Below are positions 18,569-27,310 of a stretch of DNA of 64,000 nt, piece by piece. Source of the stretch: Ketobacter alkanivorans (lineage in GTDB: Bacteria; Pseudomonadota; Gammaproteobacteria; Pseudomonadales; Ketobacteraceae); NCBI RefSeq assembly GCF_002863865.1, contig NZ_CP022684.1, positions 798,931-862,930 on the forward strand, in the 5' to 3' direction. A program made the position numbers and the translations under genes. The notes beneath the pieces are model-generated. The model worked only from the letters and a program-made list of their open reading frames with translations. It had not been told where the DNA came from and searched no databases. Numbering within the stretch: the first letter of the stretch is position 1; the number at the start of each line of letters is the position of its first letter.

Positions 18569-19021
18569 ATGGCGTTGCCGGCCCCTTTGACCGCTCTGAT
18601 TCAGTCAGAGCAACTTAGCAATGTACTCTGTGTGGACGTCGCGCCGGGAACAACCGAAGGCAAGCCATCATGCTCACTCCATCATGTCACCGCAGATCAA
18701 CTGATGGAGCCCACGTTTCAGGATCGATTTGATCTGGTATGGCTGTCTGAGGCAACGCTTAAACAGGGTCAGCAATGTCAGAATGGACTGATTGCGAAGT
18801 GCCGCGATCAACTTGCCGCAAGAGTATTACTGGAGTTGGGAAACGAAGATAGAAGTGGCTTGAGCGATACAGAATGCCTGGCTCTGGGTTTTGTGCGTTG
18901 CGCGACCACTGACCGACACAACTACTACCTGTTTAACCTGAGGACCTATAAGCCTGTGCCGGACTGGCTCAATCCACGATTCTGGGCCAATCCGCAAAAC
19001 TGGGACAAGTTCCGCTGGTGA
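18569..19021 (+). CDS. Conserved hypothetical protein beside yeaC (DUF6231-like)
   Basis: 150 residues, starting MALPAPLTALIQSEQL after the ribosome-binding stretch ACGAGGAAAGCT. It is divergent from pepN and convergent with yeaC with only 9 bases between the two stops. The middle, FQDRFDLVWLSEATLKQGQQ, and ARVLLELGNEDRSGLSD look like a truncated Rossmann-type fold resembling methyltransferase remnants, without a clear SAM motif. The end, NLRTYKPVPDWLNPRFWANP, is distinctive, and I associate it with a small gammaproteobacterial family found next to yeaC. Function unknown. No signal peptide or membrane segment. Confidence 0.7.
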   Translation: MALPAPLTALIQSEQLSNVLCVDVAPGTTEGKPSCSLHHVTADQLMEPTFQDRFDLVWLSEATLKQGQQCQNGLIAKCRDQLAARVLLELGNEDRSGLSDTECLALGFVRCATTDRHNYYLFNLRTYKPVPDWLNPRFWANPQNWDKFRW

Positions 19022-19030
19022 AAGACTGCT

Positions 19031-19294
19031 CTACTGCAGGAATTTAACCGGCTGGTGCTCGTGGGTGTTATCGTCACACATTTCACCCTCGTCCTTGCTG
19101 CCACGATCAATAAAACCGACACGCTGATCCTCACTTAAATTCTTTTCACCGTAAGCAATGATGGCCTGCATCACGTGCTCCTTCTGCTCCTGAGTAAGGC
19201 GGTTACCATCGGCCCACTTACCCAGCTCAAGCGCACGCACCAAGGCATCATATGTTTCGGGGGTGATCGAGTTAATCAGTGTTTCAAAGTCCAT
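19031..19294 (-). CDS. yeaC: YeaC family protein (DUF1315)
   Basis: 87 residues. The N-terminal two thirds, ITPETYDALVRALELGKWAD then GNRLTQEQKEHVMQAIIAYG, is the YeaC/DUF1315 core. The C-terminus is acidic and His-rich (CDDNTHEHQPVKFLQ). It is a small cytoplasmic protein of unknown function, conserved in many gammaproteobacteria. It is convergent with the gene at 18569 with no terminator between them, so antisense overlap of the transcripts is likely. Confidence 0.88.
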   Translation of the reverse strand: MDFETLINSITPETYDALVRALELGKWADGNRLTQEQKEHVMQAIIAYGEKNLSEDQRVGFIDRGSKDEGEMCDDNTHEHQPVKFLQ

Positions 19295-19353
19295 AACTGC
19301 AACGAATCAGGTAGCTAAACGGAGCGCCATTATATCACAGCAAACAGGAATAT

Positions 19354-21060
19354 TTAGCTCTGCAGCGCTACTTCCACAGGCACTGTAGCACCAACTGCAA
19401 CCCCTTGATATTCAACAGGCAAATTGTGGCCTAACACGTCCAGCTGAGCCTCGGTTTCGATAGTCTTTACAATAACCCTGACGCCAAGACCTGCGGCAAA
19501 CCGGGCGATGCCATCAATAAATGCCGTCTCTCGCTGCTCCCAGGCCAGGCGTTCTGTAAAGGCGGCAGACAGCTTGATCGTATCAACCGGTAGCCGCTGC
19601 AGATACATCAGGGAGTAACGACTCAAACCATAGTCATCAATACAGATTCTGACGCCCTTGTCTTTCATGCGTTTGATGAGCACTAACGCTTGATCAAAAT
19701 CGTGGGTAATGGTGGCTTCTCTGATTTCAAACTCCAAACAGCGCAGCAACTTACTGTCTTCGTCCGACAACTCACACAATGCTGTCATCAATGCCGGTGA
19801 GAAGAATTGGCCAGAACTGAGGTTAATGGATACCACCAGCTCTTTACCGTGCTTCTCCTGCAGGGTTCGCAGAGCGCGAAAAGCATTGGCCAACATTAAA
19901 TCAGTCATGATATCCAGCAACCCGGCTTTTTCGCACATCGACACGAATTCGGCCGGAGCCACCATGCCAATTTCCGGATCCATCCAACGGGCCAGCGCTT
20001 CATACCCGGTAACGGTTTTGCGATCTGACGAAAACACCGGCTGAACGAACACATCCAGCGCATTGGTTTCGAATGCTTCGCTAAGGCGTGACACCACATC
20101 CAGAGAGGACTTTAACTCACCCTCTTCGGTCATCACAGAATCGAACTCAGCCGACACCTGAAGATCTACTTTCTGCAGCAACTCGGTGGTGATGAGGTTA
20201 GTCTTTGCCATCAGGTTATAGCAATATTCCAACGAACTGAGAATGGCATTGACCTGCACAGCCATGTCCGCAATTTCATCTTTACCTTTGTAGGCCAATC
20301 GTTGTTTGAAATTACCGGACTTCATGATCTGGCGTGATTGCACCAGCATTTCATTCAGCCGCTTCCAAATGGGACGATAATAAAGCGTCCACACCAACAC
20401 ACCGGATACAGCCGCGCTGATCAAGGTAGACAACCACCATAAATAAGCCCCCCCTCCCGCAGAGTGCAGCGGACTGACAGCAACGTAGACTGGCTTACCT
20501 ATCATAGAAGGTAACATTATGATGGCAGAACCATCATTGCCGATGGTATCGCTGATGTTTCCTGCACTCAGGTTCAGTTGATAATCCAGGGTTTCAGATA
20601 TTCCCAACAACCAGTCGCCGACAAAGCTTGCTGAAATCGATCGCACGTCTCCCTGCTCTTCAACAACCATCAGCATTACTTTATCGCGCCAATAGGTGAC
20701 GCCTTCGTTTGTCTGTCGTGGCACTTTAAGAAAGTTGATCAGATTCGCTAACAGGCTTTCGCTTGTTTCGTTATCGCTCAGGGAGGTTTGGTACTCAAGC
20801 ACATCCTGCCGATCAAAAACCAAGCGAACATCGACACCTGTAGGCAACTCTTCCAGTTTCAGCTGAGGGTTACGAGCCAACCAACTAAGCTGCCCCTGAA
20901 GACCTGTCACGATCACATCGAAATTACGCTTGATCAGCTCCGCTTCCTGATTCGATGGTGTGTGTGTCACCAAGCGATGCACCCAAGCGCTGATAAACAC
21001 GCTGGCCAGCGTCATCAGCACCCACAAAATCAAAGCAGACGTCTTCCCCTTCAGCTGCAT
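19354..21060 (-). CDS. Membrane protein with periplasmic sensor, HAMP and degenerate EAL domain
   Basis: 568 residues. Membrane helix 1 is at about 9-27, a periplasmic sensor at 28-205, helix 2 at about 206-226, HAMP at about 227-282 and EAL at about 325-568. EAL domains hydrolyse or bind cyclic di-GMP. EAL itself (354-356), Asn413, Glu447 and the Asp pair at 475-476 are present. However, loop 6 reads DDYGLSRYS instead of DDFGTGYSS, the usual KID is KLS (496-498), and GVET is TIET. The mixture suggests loss or weakening of phosphodiesterase activity and possibly a cyclic di-GMP receptor role, as in LapD-type proteins. There is no GGDEF domain. It stands alone with its own promoter region. Confidence 0.88.
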   Translation of the reverse strand: MQLKGKTSALILWVLMTLASVFISAWVHRLVTHTPSNQEAELIKRNFDVIVTGLQGQLSWLARNPQLKLEELPTGVDVRLVFDRQDVLEYQTSLSDNETSESLLANLINFLKVPRQTNEGVTYWRDKVMLMVVEEQGDVRSISASFVGDWLLGISETLDYQLNLSAGNISDTIGNDGSAIIMLPSMIGKPVYVAVSPLHSAGGGAYLWWLSTLISAAVSGVLVWTLYYRPIWKRLNEMLVQSRQIMKSGNFKQRLAYKGKDEIADMAVQVNAILSSLEYCYNLMAKTNLITTELLQKVDLQVSAEFDSVMTEEGELKSSLDVVSRLSEAFETNALDVFVQPVFSSDRKTVTGYEALARWMDPEIGMVAPAEFVSMCEKAGLLDIMTDLMLANAFRALRTLQEKHGKELVVSINLSSGQFFSPALMTALCELSDEDSKLLRCLEFEIREATITHDFDQALVLIKRMKDKGVRICIDDYGLSRYSLMYLQRLPVDTIKLSAAFTERLAWEQRETAFIDGIARFAAGLGVRVIVKTIETEAQLDVLGHNLPVEYQGVAVGATVPVEVALQS

Positions 21061-21135
21061 ATCAGGCTTTGCCTTTTTATGTTGGAACTTAATTGCCAGT
21101 AAGTGTAGGAGAAAAAACGGGGTTCGTCCCCAGGC

Positions 21136-22098
21136 TCAATCACTCTGCACCCAAACGAATTGCTCATTGCTCAAAGTGTGTTCACGCCCCATTCGGTACG
21201 CGACCAGCAGGCCGCCTTTAACGGCACTGTAATCCAGGCAGGCGATGTTATCGCGAATAATACGGGGCTTTCCCTGGCACCAGTAATGCCCCACAAAGAG
21301 CGCCTTCTGATCACTACCATACCTCAGAAGACGCTTTTGTTCATCAGCCGATAGTGGTTGATGCACCAGCTCATCAGGCAACCCGTCGGGCTGAAACACT
21401 ACATCGCCGTATGTCTGCGGAGATCGACTCCAGAACTTGGTGCGAAAACGGGTTCGCCTCACGCCATCGGCGCCCAGCAAGCTGCGCCCTGCTGGCAACT
21501 CCATCTCGGTTCCCTTGAGTAAGCGCTCCACCACTCGATTCGGCTCGGTGGCCGGCAATAAGCTCTGCGCCAAAAAATCATCGTCTTTAAGTACACAACC
21601 TTGATGGCAATCTGCTGCCTGGGCAATTCGCCGCGCATCCCAACAGGCATGCACCACACGAAAATGAGTAAACTCAAGAAAGATAGGCAGCTGTCGCAAC
21701 CACACAATCAGATCCTGCCACTCATGCAGGTGAAAACGGTAGTCATCCAATGTGGTTTTAAGATGGCTGCCCAAGCGACGATAATAGCGTTGTAACGGGG
21801 GCGGTACTGCGTGATGACAGTGGCTGGAGTAGGCGACAGCATTGAACTCATGATTACCCAGCACCATGTAGGCACTGCCACTATCCACCATCCGACGCAC
21901 CATGTTCATGGCGTGGCGGATCTGAGGGCCCCGATCGATGATGTCTCCGACAAAAACAGCCTTGCGGGCAGGATGGTGCCACACGCCATTCTGCTCGCGA
22001 TATTCAAGCTTTCGCAACAGGCGAACCAAAGCGTCGGCACAGCCATGCACATCACCAATGATGTCGTAGCCGTCAAGGGCAGAATCATCTGCGATCAA
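21136..22098 (-). CDS. Calcineurin-like metallophosphoesterase
   Basis: 320 residues. Two-metal phosphoesterase motifs are in order: GDVHGC (about 17-22), GDIIDRGP (about 51-58), GNHEFNAVAY (about 81-90) and a late GHYWCQGKP. The pattern resembles diadenosine tetraphosphatase or protein phosphatase-like enzymes such as ApaH/PrpE, but the protein is longer than ApaH and the substrate cannot be read from sequence. The start overlaps the nadK stop (ATGA), so the two are translationally coupled. The adjacency to nadK is one I recall in Pseudomonas. Confidence 0.88.
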   Translation of the reverse strand: MIADDSALDGYDIIGDVHGCADALVRLLRKLEYREQNGVWHHPARKAVFVGDIIDRGPQIRHAMNMVRRMVDSGSAYMVLGNHEFNAVAYSSHCHHAVPPPLQRYYRRLGSHLKTTLDDYRFHLHEWQDLIVWLRQLPIFLEFTHFRVVHACWDARRIAQAADCHQGCVLKDDDFLAQSLLPATEPNRVVERLLKGTEMELPAGRSLLGADGVRRTRFRTKFWSRSPQTYGDVVFQPDGLPDELVHQPLSADEQKRLLRYGSDQKALFVGHYWCQGKPRIIRDNIACLDYSAVKGGLLVAYRMGREHTLSNEQFVWVQSD

Positions 22099-22994
22099 AG
22101 AACTTCACTCCAACCCAACTTAGAACGACAGGCTTCGTAAAAACTGTGCGTTTTGGGGTGCAACAATTTCAGCGGATGGGAGCGTTTGCGGATATAAAGC
22201 CAATCACCGGGCTCCACCACCTGGCCACCCTGGCCATCGCAATTGAGCAGCGGCTTAAAATCGTTGGATTGAGAGACCAGGATCTTAATTTCGCTGTTGC
22301 CATCAATCACAATGGGGCGGCTACTGAGCGTATGGGGAAACATCGGCACCAACACAATCGCATCCAGCCGCGGATGCATGATGGGGCCACCACCTGACAA
22401 AGCGTAGGCTGTAGAGCCGGTGGGTGTGGACATAATCAAGCCATCTGAGCGCTGACGATAAACAAAGTCACCATCGATATACAGCTCAAACTCCAGCATC
22501 TTAACCGAATTCCCCGAGTGGAAGACCACATCATTCAGGGCTGCGCTCTCCCCCATCATTTTACCGTTGCGCCTGATCTGGGCCTCCAGCAAAAAACGAT
22601 GCTCTATGCTGTATTCACCCCGTAAAACTTCATCCATTCGATGTTCAATTTCACCGGGATGAATGTCAGTAAGGAACCCAAGCCGCCCTCTGTTCACGCC
22701 CAGCAGGGGCACTTTATAGCGCGCCAGATCCCTGGCGGCACCCAGCAAACAGCCATCGCCACCCACCACAATCACCAGATCGCAGGTTTCCCCCAGCAGC
22801 TTTCGATTGGCTCTCTGATGACCATCTGCGGCGATATTGACGGAAGTTGCTTCGTCTAGAATGACCCGTATGTTTCTATTATCCAAGTAAGCAATCAGCG
22901 CCAGCAGGGTTTCTTCCACCTGCTGATTAACTCCGGGCCGCCCGATCAGGCCTATGTTACGAAAGGAATCTTTTGTCTGCATGCCATTACTCAT
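22095..22994 (-). CDS. nadK: NAD kinase
   Basis: Phosphorylates NAD to NADP using ATP, in the cytoplasm. 299 residues, the normal length. The diagnostic GGDG is at 78-81, followed by NRGRLGFLTDI, NDVVFHSG and TPTGSTAYALSGGGPI. An alternative start at Met5 is possible. It overlaps the PLP enzyme upstream by 8 bases and the metallophosphoesterase downstream by 4, so three genes form a tight operon. Confidence 0.97.
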   Translation of the reverse strand: MSNGMQTKDSFRNIGLIGRPGVNQQVEETLLALIAYLDNRNIRVILDEATSVNIAADGHQRANRKLLGETCDLVIVVGGDGCLLGAARDLARYKVPLLGVNRGRLGFLTDIHPGEIEHRMDEVLRGEYSIEHRFLLEAQIRRNGKMMGESAALNDVVFHSGNSVKMLEFELYIDGDFVYRQRSDGLIMSTPTGSTAYALSGGGPIMHPRLDAIVLVPMFPHTLSSRPIVIDGNSEIKILVSQSNDFKPLLNCDGQGGQVVEPGDWLYIRKRSHPLKLLHPKTHSFYEACRSKLGWSEVL

Positions 22995-23985
22995 CTGGAA
23001 TGTCCGGATTGGGTTCTAAAGGCGGTTTGAATCCGCGAAGTCCCTGCAGGCCACCGCTGTGTATAAATAACACGCGACTTCCGCTGGGAATAATCTGCTG
23101 TTGTATAAAATCAATTAACGCCAGCATGGCCTTGCCGGTATAGACCGGTTCCAGTGCCACACCGGTATTGTCTCTAAATTCAGTTATAAAACTCAACAGG
23201 CTTTCATCCACCGCAGCAAATCCACCGCGATGGTGTTGTGTGCTGAGCAGCCAAGAGGCCTCAGGCACGTTCAGCTGGGTCATTTTCTCGGCAATAGCCC
23301 GCTGCATCCAAGCGCCTTTCAGCGCGGAAACCCCCAGCAATTTTACCTGGGAAGGCAGCCCTAACCGCAATCCTGCATAGGTACAACCGGTTCCCACCGC
23401 AACAGCCCCATGAGTGTAACGGGAAACATCACACCGCAGACAATGAACCATCGATGCTGCACCCAGCACCCCCAATGGATTATCGCCCCCTTCAGGGATG
23501 AGGTAGCGGCCAACCGAGGCCATGGCGAAAGGATCATCACGCAGCTGCCGAAATCGCTGACGGGATACAAATTCAAATGTCATACCCTGTCGCGCAGCCT
23601 CCAGCAGCATGGGGTTTGTGGCGACATCATGCTCTTCGCCTCTTACCACCCCGACAGCGGAAATCTTGAGCGCAGCAGCCAGACAAGCCAACGCGTGAAG
23701 ATGGTTGGACCAGACACCGCCAAAGGAGAGCAGCTCATGACAGCCCTGCCGCTGCGCTTCCAACAGGTTGTATTTCAGCTTGTACCATTTGTTGCCAGAG
23801 ATCACCGGGTGCAGCTGATCAGCCCGAACCAAGTCCACTTGCACGCCATACGCATCAAATAATTTGTAAGGCAGAGGCTCAACGACAAGCTCGTGCCGCA
23901 AACCCAAGGCACTCAGTACCGGGAGCTGATCCAATTCAGATTCGTAAGCGGCTATTGTTTCAGTGAGAGGGGCATGGGGCAACAT
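22987..23985 (-). CDS. PLP-dependent enzyme of the ACC deaminase / D-cysteine desulfhydrase family
   Basis: 332 residues of the fold-type II PLP family. The lysine that binds PLP is in SGNKWYKLKYN (about 74-84). The family block LSFGGVWSNHLHALACLA follows, and GTGCTYAGL is the phosphate-binding loop. It acts on D-cysteine or 1-aminocyclopropane-1-carboxylate in characterised relatives. The sequence alone does not decide, and many environmental members are of unknown specificity. It is first in the operon with nadK and the metallophosphoesterase. Confidence 0.87.
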   Translation of the reverse strand: MLPHAPLTETIAAYESELDQLPVLSALGLRHELVVEPLPYKLFDAYGVQVDLVRADQLHPVISGNKWYKLKYNLLEAQRQGCHELLSFGGVWSNHLHALACLAAALKISAVGVVRGEEHDVATNPMLLEAARQGMTFEFVSRQRFRQLRDDPFAMASVGRYLIPEGGDNPLGVLGAASMVHCLRCDVSRYTHGAVAVGTGCTYAGLRLGLPSQVKLLGVSALKGAWMQRAIAEKMTQLNVPEASWLLSTQHHRGGFAAVDESLLSFITEFRDNTGVALEPVYTGKAMLALIDFIQQQIIPSGSRVLFIHSGGLQGLRGFKPPLEPNPDIPDE

Positions 23986-24049
23986 CTGGCGGGGAATACT
24001 CCATAACAGGAGTTCGTCAGTCTATCAAAGTGCCGAGGCTATCGACAGA

Positions 24050-25516
24050 TCAAACCCGCAGATTCACCACATTGTCTCCGAGGGTTCTCGGCTTATGCTT
24101 ATCACATCGATCGGACTGCCCCACCAGGAACTGGCTGGGCACATCCACACGGGAGATACGGCAGGAGCATGTCTTGTCATTGGTAAGAGGTGCCTGACAC
24201 TCGGGCTTTTGATAATGGTTAAGCCACTTCCGATAATGCTCCTCCGAGACAAGGCACTTATCCGCAGCATACGCTATGGGGTTTTCCATATAAGACGGCA
24301 TGTCGGACAGCAAAATGGATACGTGGCCAGCCCCAGGATGGAAAGCAATGAAGCTCACGCCCAACGCTTCCAGTCGCTCCAGAAACTTGTCGCCCCCTTC
24401 ATGCACCAATCTGATTTTGTCTTTACGCAACTGGGTCAGCTCTTCGCGCAGTTGCTTTGCGACGTCATGCCGATACATCAATTCCATATTACGAAGCTCA
24501 ATATCCTCTTTGAGTTTGGCCGTTTCCTCCTGAATACGCTGCTGCAATACCTCCTCATACTGTTTACGCAGCGCGGCCACTTCTGCCTTTTCACTTTGTT
24601 GAGCGTTTTTCAGTTCAAGGTCGCGGGAGCGCTTCATGGATTCCATCTGCTTACGCTGCGCTTCATTCTGCTCGCGCAAAGCGATATTCTGGGCATGCAA
24701 CGACTCGTGCTCACTGCGCAAACGATGCACTTCCTGACGGGCCAACTCCAATTCCTTCTCCAGGCTTTGGCGAGTTTTCTGCAACTCCTGCTGCGCCTCG
24801 TTTTTCTGGGTCTGGATATGCAGGCGCTGCTGTTTTATAAGCGCAGCAATTTTATTACGATGCTCTGATTCAAGGGCTGCCAACTGACTCTCGGTCAAGC
24901 CGGGGTCGTCGCTGTCCCATCCTGCGTTGATCAGAGCTTCATCATTACGACGCCAATCCTGCTGTGGAGGCGCTGCGCGCTGCTGCTGGTTCGGCATCCC
25001 CCAATTGGGCGGCACAGACTGAGACTGGGGTTGAATAAGCGGTGGGTCGGGCTCACCGCTGGACGGCAGGCACATACGATTTTCGGCAATGGCATCACGC
25101 AGACGGACAAAGGTGTTGGACTTAGGGGACATATCTGGATCCCACAGCGATGATGAATGCCAGGACACCGAGCACTGGGATTTGCAAGCCAGCTTAATTG
25201 CACCCGCACCCAAATCAGGGCCACTGCCACCGGTGTCAGCCAAATGACGCAACGGCAGATTCCAGCTGCGGTCGGCGTAGCCCTGGCGATCGAACCCAAT
25301 TCTGAACAACACCGCAGCCGTGACTTTGAGGCGGCCGTTAACCACCACAAATGCGGCCTTTAGGGTATCACCGGCAAAGTCATCCATACCCACCACCCCG
25401 TCCAGGATGGCTTCAAATTCGGAATAGGTCATCTCTTTGGAGACCACCCCATCCTCAAAAAATACTATCGCCTCGCTCGAATATGCCGCGTCACGCATGG
25501 GATCGTTCCAATACAC
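24050..25516 (-). CDS. Unknown protein with long coiled coil and C-terminal Cys/His cluster
   Basis: 488 residues; an internal ATG at 25498 is an alternative start. Residues 1-145 form a globular N-terminal region (FFEDGVVSKEMTYSEFEAIL, then SWNLPLRHLADTGGSGPDLG). A Pro/Gln-rich linker follows at about 165-195. Residues about 210-370 are an almost unbroken Glu/Gln/Lys/Arg-rich coiled coil. The C-terminal domain contains PECQAPLTNDKTCSCRISRV and SDRCDKHK, a Cys/His set that could bind metal. No nucleotide-binding motif, signal peptide or membrane helix is present. I recall similar proteins in Pseudomonas near nadK but know no function. A structural or scaffold role is a guess. Confidence 0.8.
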   Translation of the reverse strand: MYWNDPMRDAAYSSEAIVFFEDGVVSKEMTYSEFEAILDGVVGMDDFAGDTLKAAFVVVNGRLKVTAAVLFRIGFDRQGYADRSWNLPLRHLADTGGSGPDLGAGAIKLACKSQCSVSWHSSSLWDPDMSPKSNTFVRLRDAIAENRMCLPSSGEPDPPLIQPQSQSVPPNWGMPNQQQRAAPPQQDWRRNDEALINAGWDSDDPGLTESQLAALESEHRNKIAALIKQQRLHIQTQKNEAQQELQKTRQSLEKELELARQEVHRLRSEHESLHAQNIALREQNEAQRKQMESMKRSRDLELKNAQQSEKAEVAALRKQYEEVLQQRIQEETAKLKEDIELRNMELMYRHDVAKQLREELTQLRKDKIRLVHEGGDKFLERLEALGVSFIAFHPGAGHVSILLSDMPSYMENPIAYAADKCLVSEEHYRKWLNHYQKPECQAPLTNDKTCSCRISRVDVPSQFLVGQSDRCDKHKPRTLGDNVVNLRV

Positions 25517-25764
25517 CTGCCATTCAATCTATCATTACCGGGATAACGGGTCGGCAACCGTGCGACCCAATCAATATCAGTGTAGCTCTGTTTCTGGCCC
25601 ACATCCCATTCTAGTGCAGCAGTCTGGCCCGTGTAGTGACTGCTCAGACAAGCGAAGTGTGACAGCCCGCCCAAAAAACGATCAAACATCCAGCGAGCAA
25701 TGCGCCGCTATAAGCATATATAATGAGGAAACAAGAGCAGTTTAATGATGTTGCGAAGGCATAA

Positions 25765-26784
25765 ATGAAAATCGGGGACACCACAGCACTGTATGTGAAC
25801 CAGTTATTAAAGCTGGCAGCGGGGATGGGCGCAGACTGCGATCAGCTGCTGGCGGACGCGGATCTTAATCCCAATGAACTGGCCGATGACGATAACCGTA
25901 TCGACCTGACCTACCTGATGCGTCTGGGCCGCGGTGCCATTCGCCAGACAGGCCGCCCTGATATCGGGCTCCAACTGGGTGCCCACAGCCACATCAGCAG
26001 CCTTGGCTACGTAGGGCTGGCTGCCATGACCGCCAAAACCCTCGGGGATGCGCTGAATATACTGGTGCGATATGAACATCTCAACAGCCAGTGCTATCGC
26101 GGCACCAGCCAATTGGTTGCTGAAGGCGGACAAATGGCCCTCACCTTTTACTCCATCGCGCCTTATAACGCCTACACCTGTTTTGTAGTGGATGGTGTGC
26201 TTGGCGCCTGGGCAAAGCTGACTTATCTGTTAACTGGCGTGACAGACTTGGTCCGCAGAGTCGATATTGAGTTTGACGCACCCAGCTATGGGGACGACTA
26301 TCAGACGGCCTTCGGTTGCGAGATTCGCTTTGGTGCCCCCCGCAACGCCATCATCATGAATGCGGCGGACATGGCTATCCCACTCCCAGACTCCAGCCCG
26401 CAGCTGCACGACAAACTGATTCAGATTTGTGACGAGCTGTTGAACCAGATCGCTCTGGCGGACAGCTATCGCAACAAAGTGCTGAAAGTCTTGGGCACCA
26501 TGCTGCACGGCCAAACTCCCTCCATCGACGAGGTTGCACTAAAACTGGGCATGCCCAGCTGGACCTTGCGCCGAAAGCTGAAAGAAGAAGACTCGGCCTA
26601 TCAATCCCTGGTGGATGAAATGCGCCGGGACGTGGCTATGAGCTACATGAAAAACACGGATTTAAGCTTTGGGGAAATATCGTATCTGCTAGGGTTTTCG
26701 ACCCCAGGGGCGTTTCAGAGAGCGTTTAAGCGCTGGTCGGGGCAAACCCCGGGAGAGTTTCGTAAGCTACTGAGCAAGAAATAA
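25765..26784 (+). CDS. AraC-family transcriptional regulator with Arabinose_bd-type N-domain
   Basis: 339 residues. The N-terminal ligand-binding region (about 15-200) has GLQLGAHSHISSLGYVGLA, typical of the group whose members include regulators of lipid and virulence genes. The C-terminal AraC DNA-binding domain (about 240-335) shows the first helix-turn-helix at PSIDEVALKLGMPSWTLRRK and the second at SFGEISYLLGFSTPGAFQRA, then FKRWSGQTPGEFRK. The ligand is unknown. Upstream, a TATATAAT-like -10 near 25718 may drive it. It converges on the microORF at 26800, whose terminator tail overlaps this stop codon. Confidence 0.92.
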   Translation: MKIGDTTALYVNQLLKLAAGMGADCDQLLADADLNPNELADDDNRIDLTYLMRLGRGAIRQTGRPDIGLQLGAHSHISSLGYVGLAAMTAKTLGDALNILVRYEHLNSQCYRGTSQLVAEGGQMALTFYSIAPYNAYTCFVVDGVLGAWAKLTYLLTGVTDLVRRVDIEFDAPSYGDDYQTAFGCEIRFGAPRNAIIMNAADMAIPLPDSSPQLHDKLIQICDELLNQIALADSYRNKVLKVLGTMLHGQTPSIDEVALKLGMPSWTLRRKLKEEDSAYQSLVDEMRRDVAMSYMKNTDLSFGEISYLLGFSTPGAFQRAFKRWSGQTPGEFRKLLSKK

Positions 26785-26817
26785 AAAGACGCCTAGAGAC
26801 TACATCTCAAAGGCGTC
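26783..26817 (-). terminator. Rho-independent terminator overlapping the microORF stop and the araC-type gene end
   Basis: Read on the minus strand: GACGCCT, TT, GAGA, loop TGTAG, TCTC, T, AGGCGTC, then TTTTTAT. Stem arms are at 26811-26817 and 26788-26794, and the T run is at 26787-26783. The stop codon of the microORF (26800-26802) lies in the loop region, so the last codons of the gene form the stem. Confidence 0.9.
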
Positions 26818-26880
26818 ATCCACTTCATCATCAAATTCGAAGTCTTCTGTATCCAGCAACTCGTCCTGATAATGTTCCAT
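26800..26880 (-). CDS. Acidic 26-residue microprotein
   Basis: A very small ORF with a strong ribosome-binding site, GGAGGA, 6 bases before its ATG. The product begins MEHYQDELLDTEDFEF and ends VDDAFEM; 13 of 26 residues are Asp or Glu and none is Lys or Arg. It is followed at once by a terminator whose stem includes its last codons, so this looks like a dedicated short transcript. A small stem (GCAGT, 4-base loop, ACTGC at 26905-26918) lies just upstream of the ribosome-binding site. The next upstream elements on this strand are the tRNA-Val/tRNA-Asp operon and its terminator. I do not recognise a family; a protein-binding acidic peptide is only a guess. Confidence 0.72.
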   Translation of the reverse strand: MEHYQDELLDTEDFEFDDEVDDAFEM

Positions 26881-27097
26881 AGTACTTCCTCCATTTATTG
26901 GTACGCAGTTTTGACTGCACATTCCATTCAAAGTTCGGGCCAACCTATAAAAGGCTGAACTTGAATGCTAGAACCAAGTAAACAGGAAGTCAGTGACAGT
27001 TGTGTGAAACAGAAGAGGTAATAATGCGCTTAACGAAAAAAGATTTGAAACGAAGATGAGGGCTAACAGATATTCGGAGCGTCAATCTTGTCTAGAA

Positions 27098-27127
27098 AAG
27101 CGGCTTGCTCTCGGAAACAAGCCGCTT
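27098..27127 (-). terminator. Terminator of the tRNA-Val/tRNA-Asp operon
   Basis: Perfect 10-base arms, AAGCGGCTTG and CAAGCCGCTT, with a 10-base loop, 11 bases after tRNA-Asp in the direction of transcription. On the minus strand the stem is followed by TTC and TAGAC, so the T run is short. Confidence 0.8.
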
Positions 27128-27138
27128 CTTTAGAAAGT

Positions 27139-27215
27139 TGGCGGAGCGGACGGGACTCGAACCCGCGACCCCCGGCGTGACAGGCCGGTATTCTAACCAA
27201 CTGAACTACCGCTCC
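27139..27215 (-). tRNA. tRNA-Asp (anticodon GTC)
   Basis: 77 bases with encoded CCA. On the minus strand it begins GGAGCGGTAGTTCAGTTGG, the anticodon loop is CTGTCAC, and the T arm is GCGGGTTCGAGTCCCGT. The acceptor GGAGCGG pairs perfectly with CCGCTCC. Second gene of a two-tRNA operon. Confidence 0.97.
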
Positions 27216-27221
27216 GAATTT

Positions 27222-27297
27222 TGGTGGGTGGTACAGGGATCGAACCTGTGACCCTCGCCTTGTAAGGGCGATGCTCTCCCAGCTGAGCTAACCACCC
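27222..27297 (-). tRNA. tRNA-Val (anticodon TAC)
   Basis: 76 bases with encoded CCA. On the minus strand it begins GGGTGGTTAGCTCAGCTGGG, the anticodon loop is CTTACAA, and the T arm is ACAGGTTCGATCCTGT. First gene of the operon, six bases before tRNA-Asp. Confidence 0.97.
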
Positions 27298-27310
27298 GAG
27301 AAGTGGCGCC

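Noticed and set aside
27024..27059. 11-codon plus-strand ORF (MRLTKKDLKRR) with AGAGG upstream
   Set aside because: Too short, no terminator or promoter on that strand; chance match in the gap.
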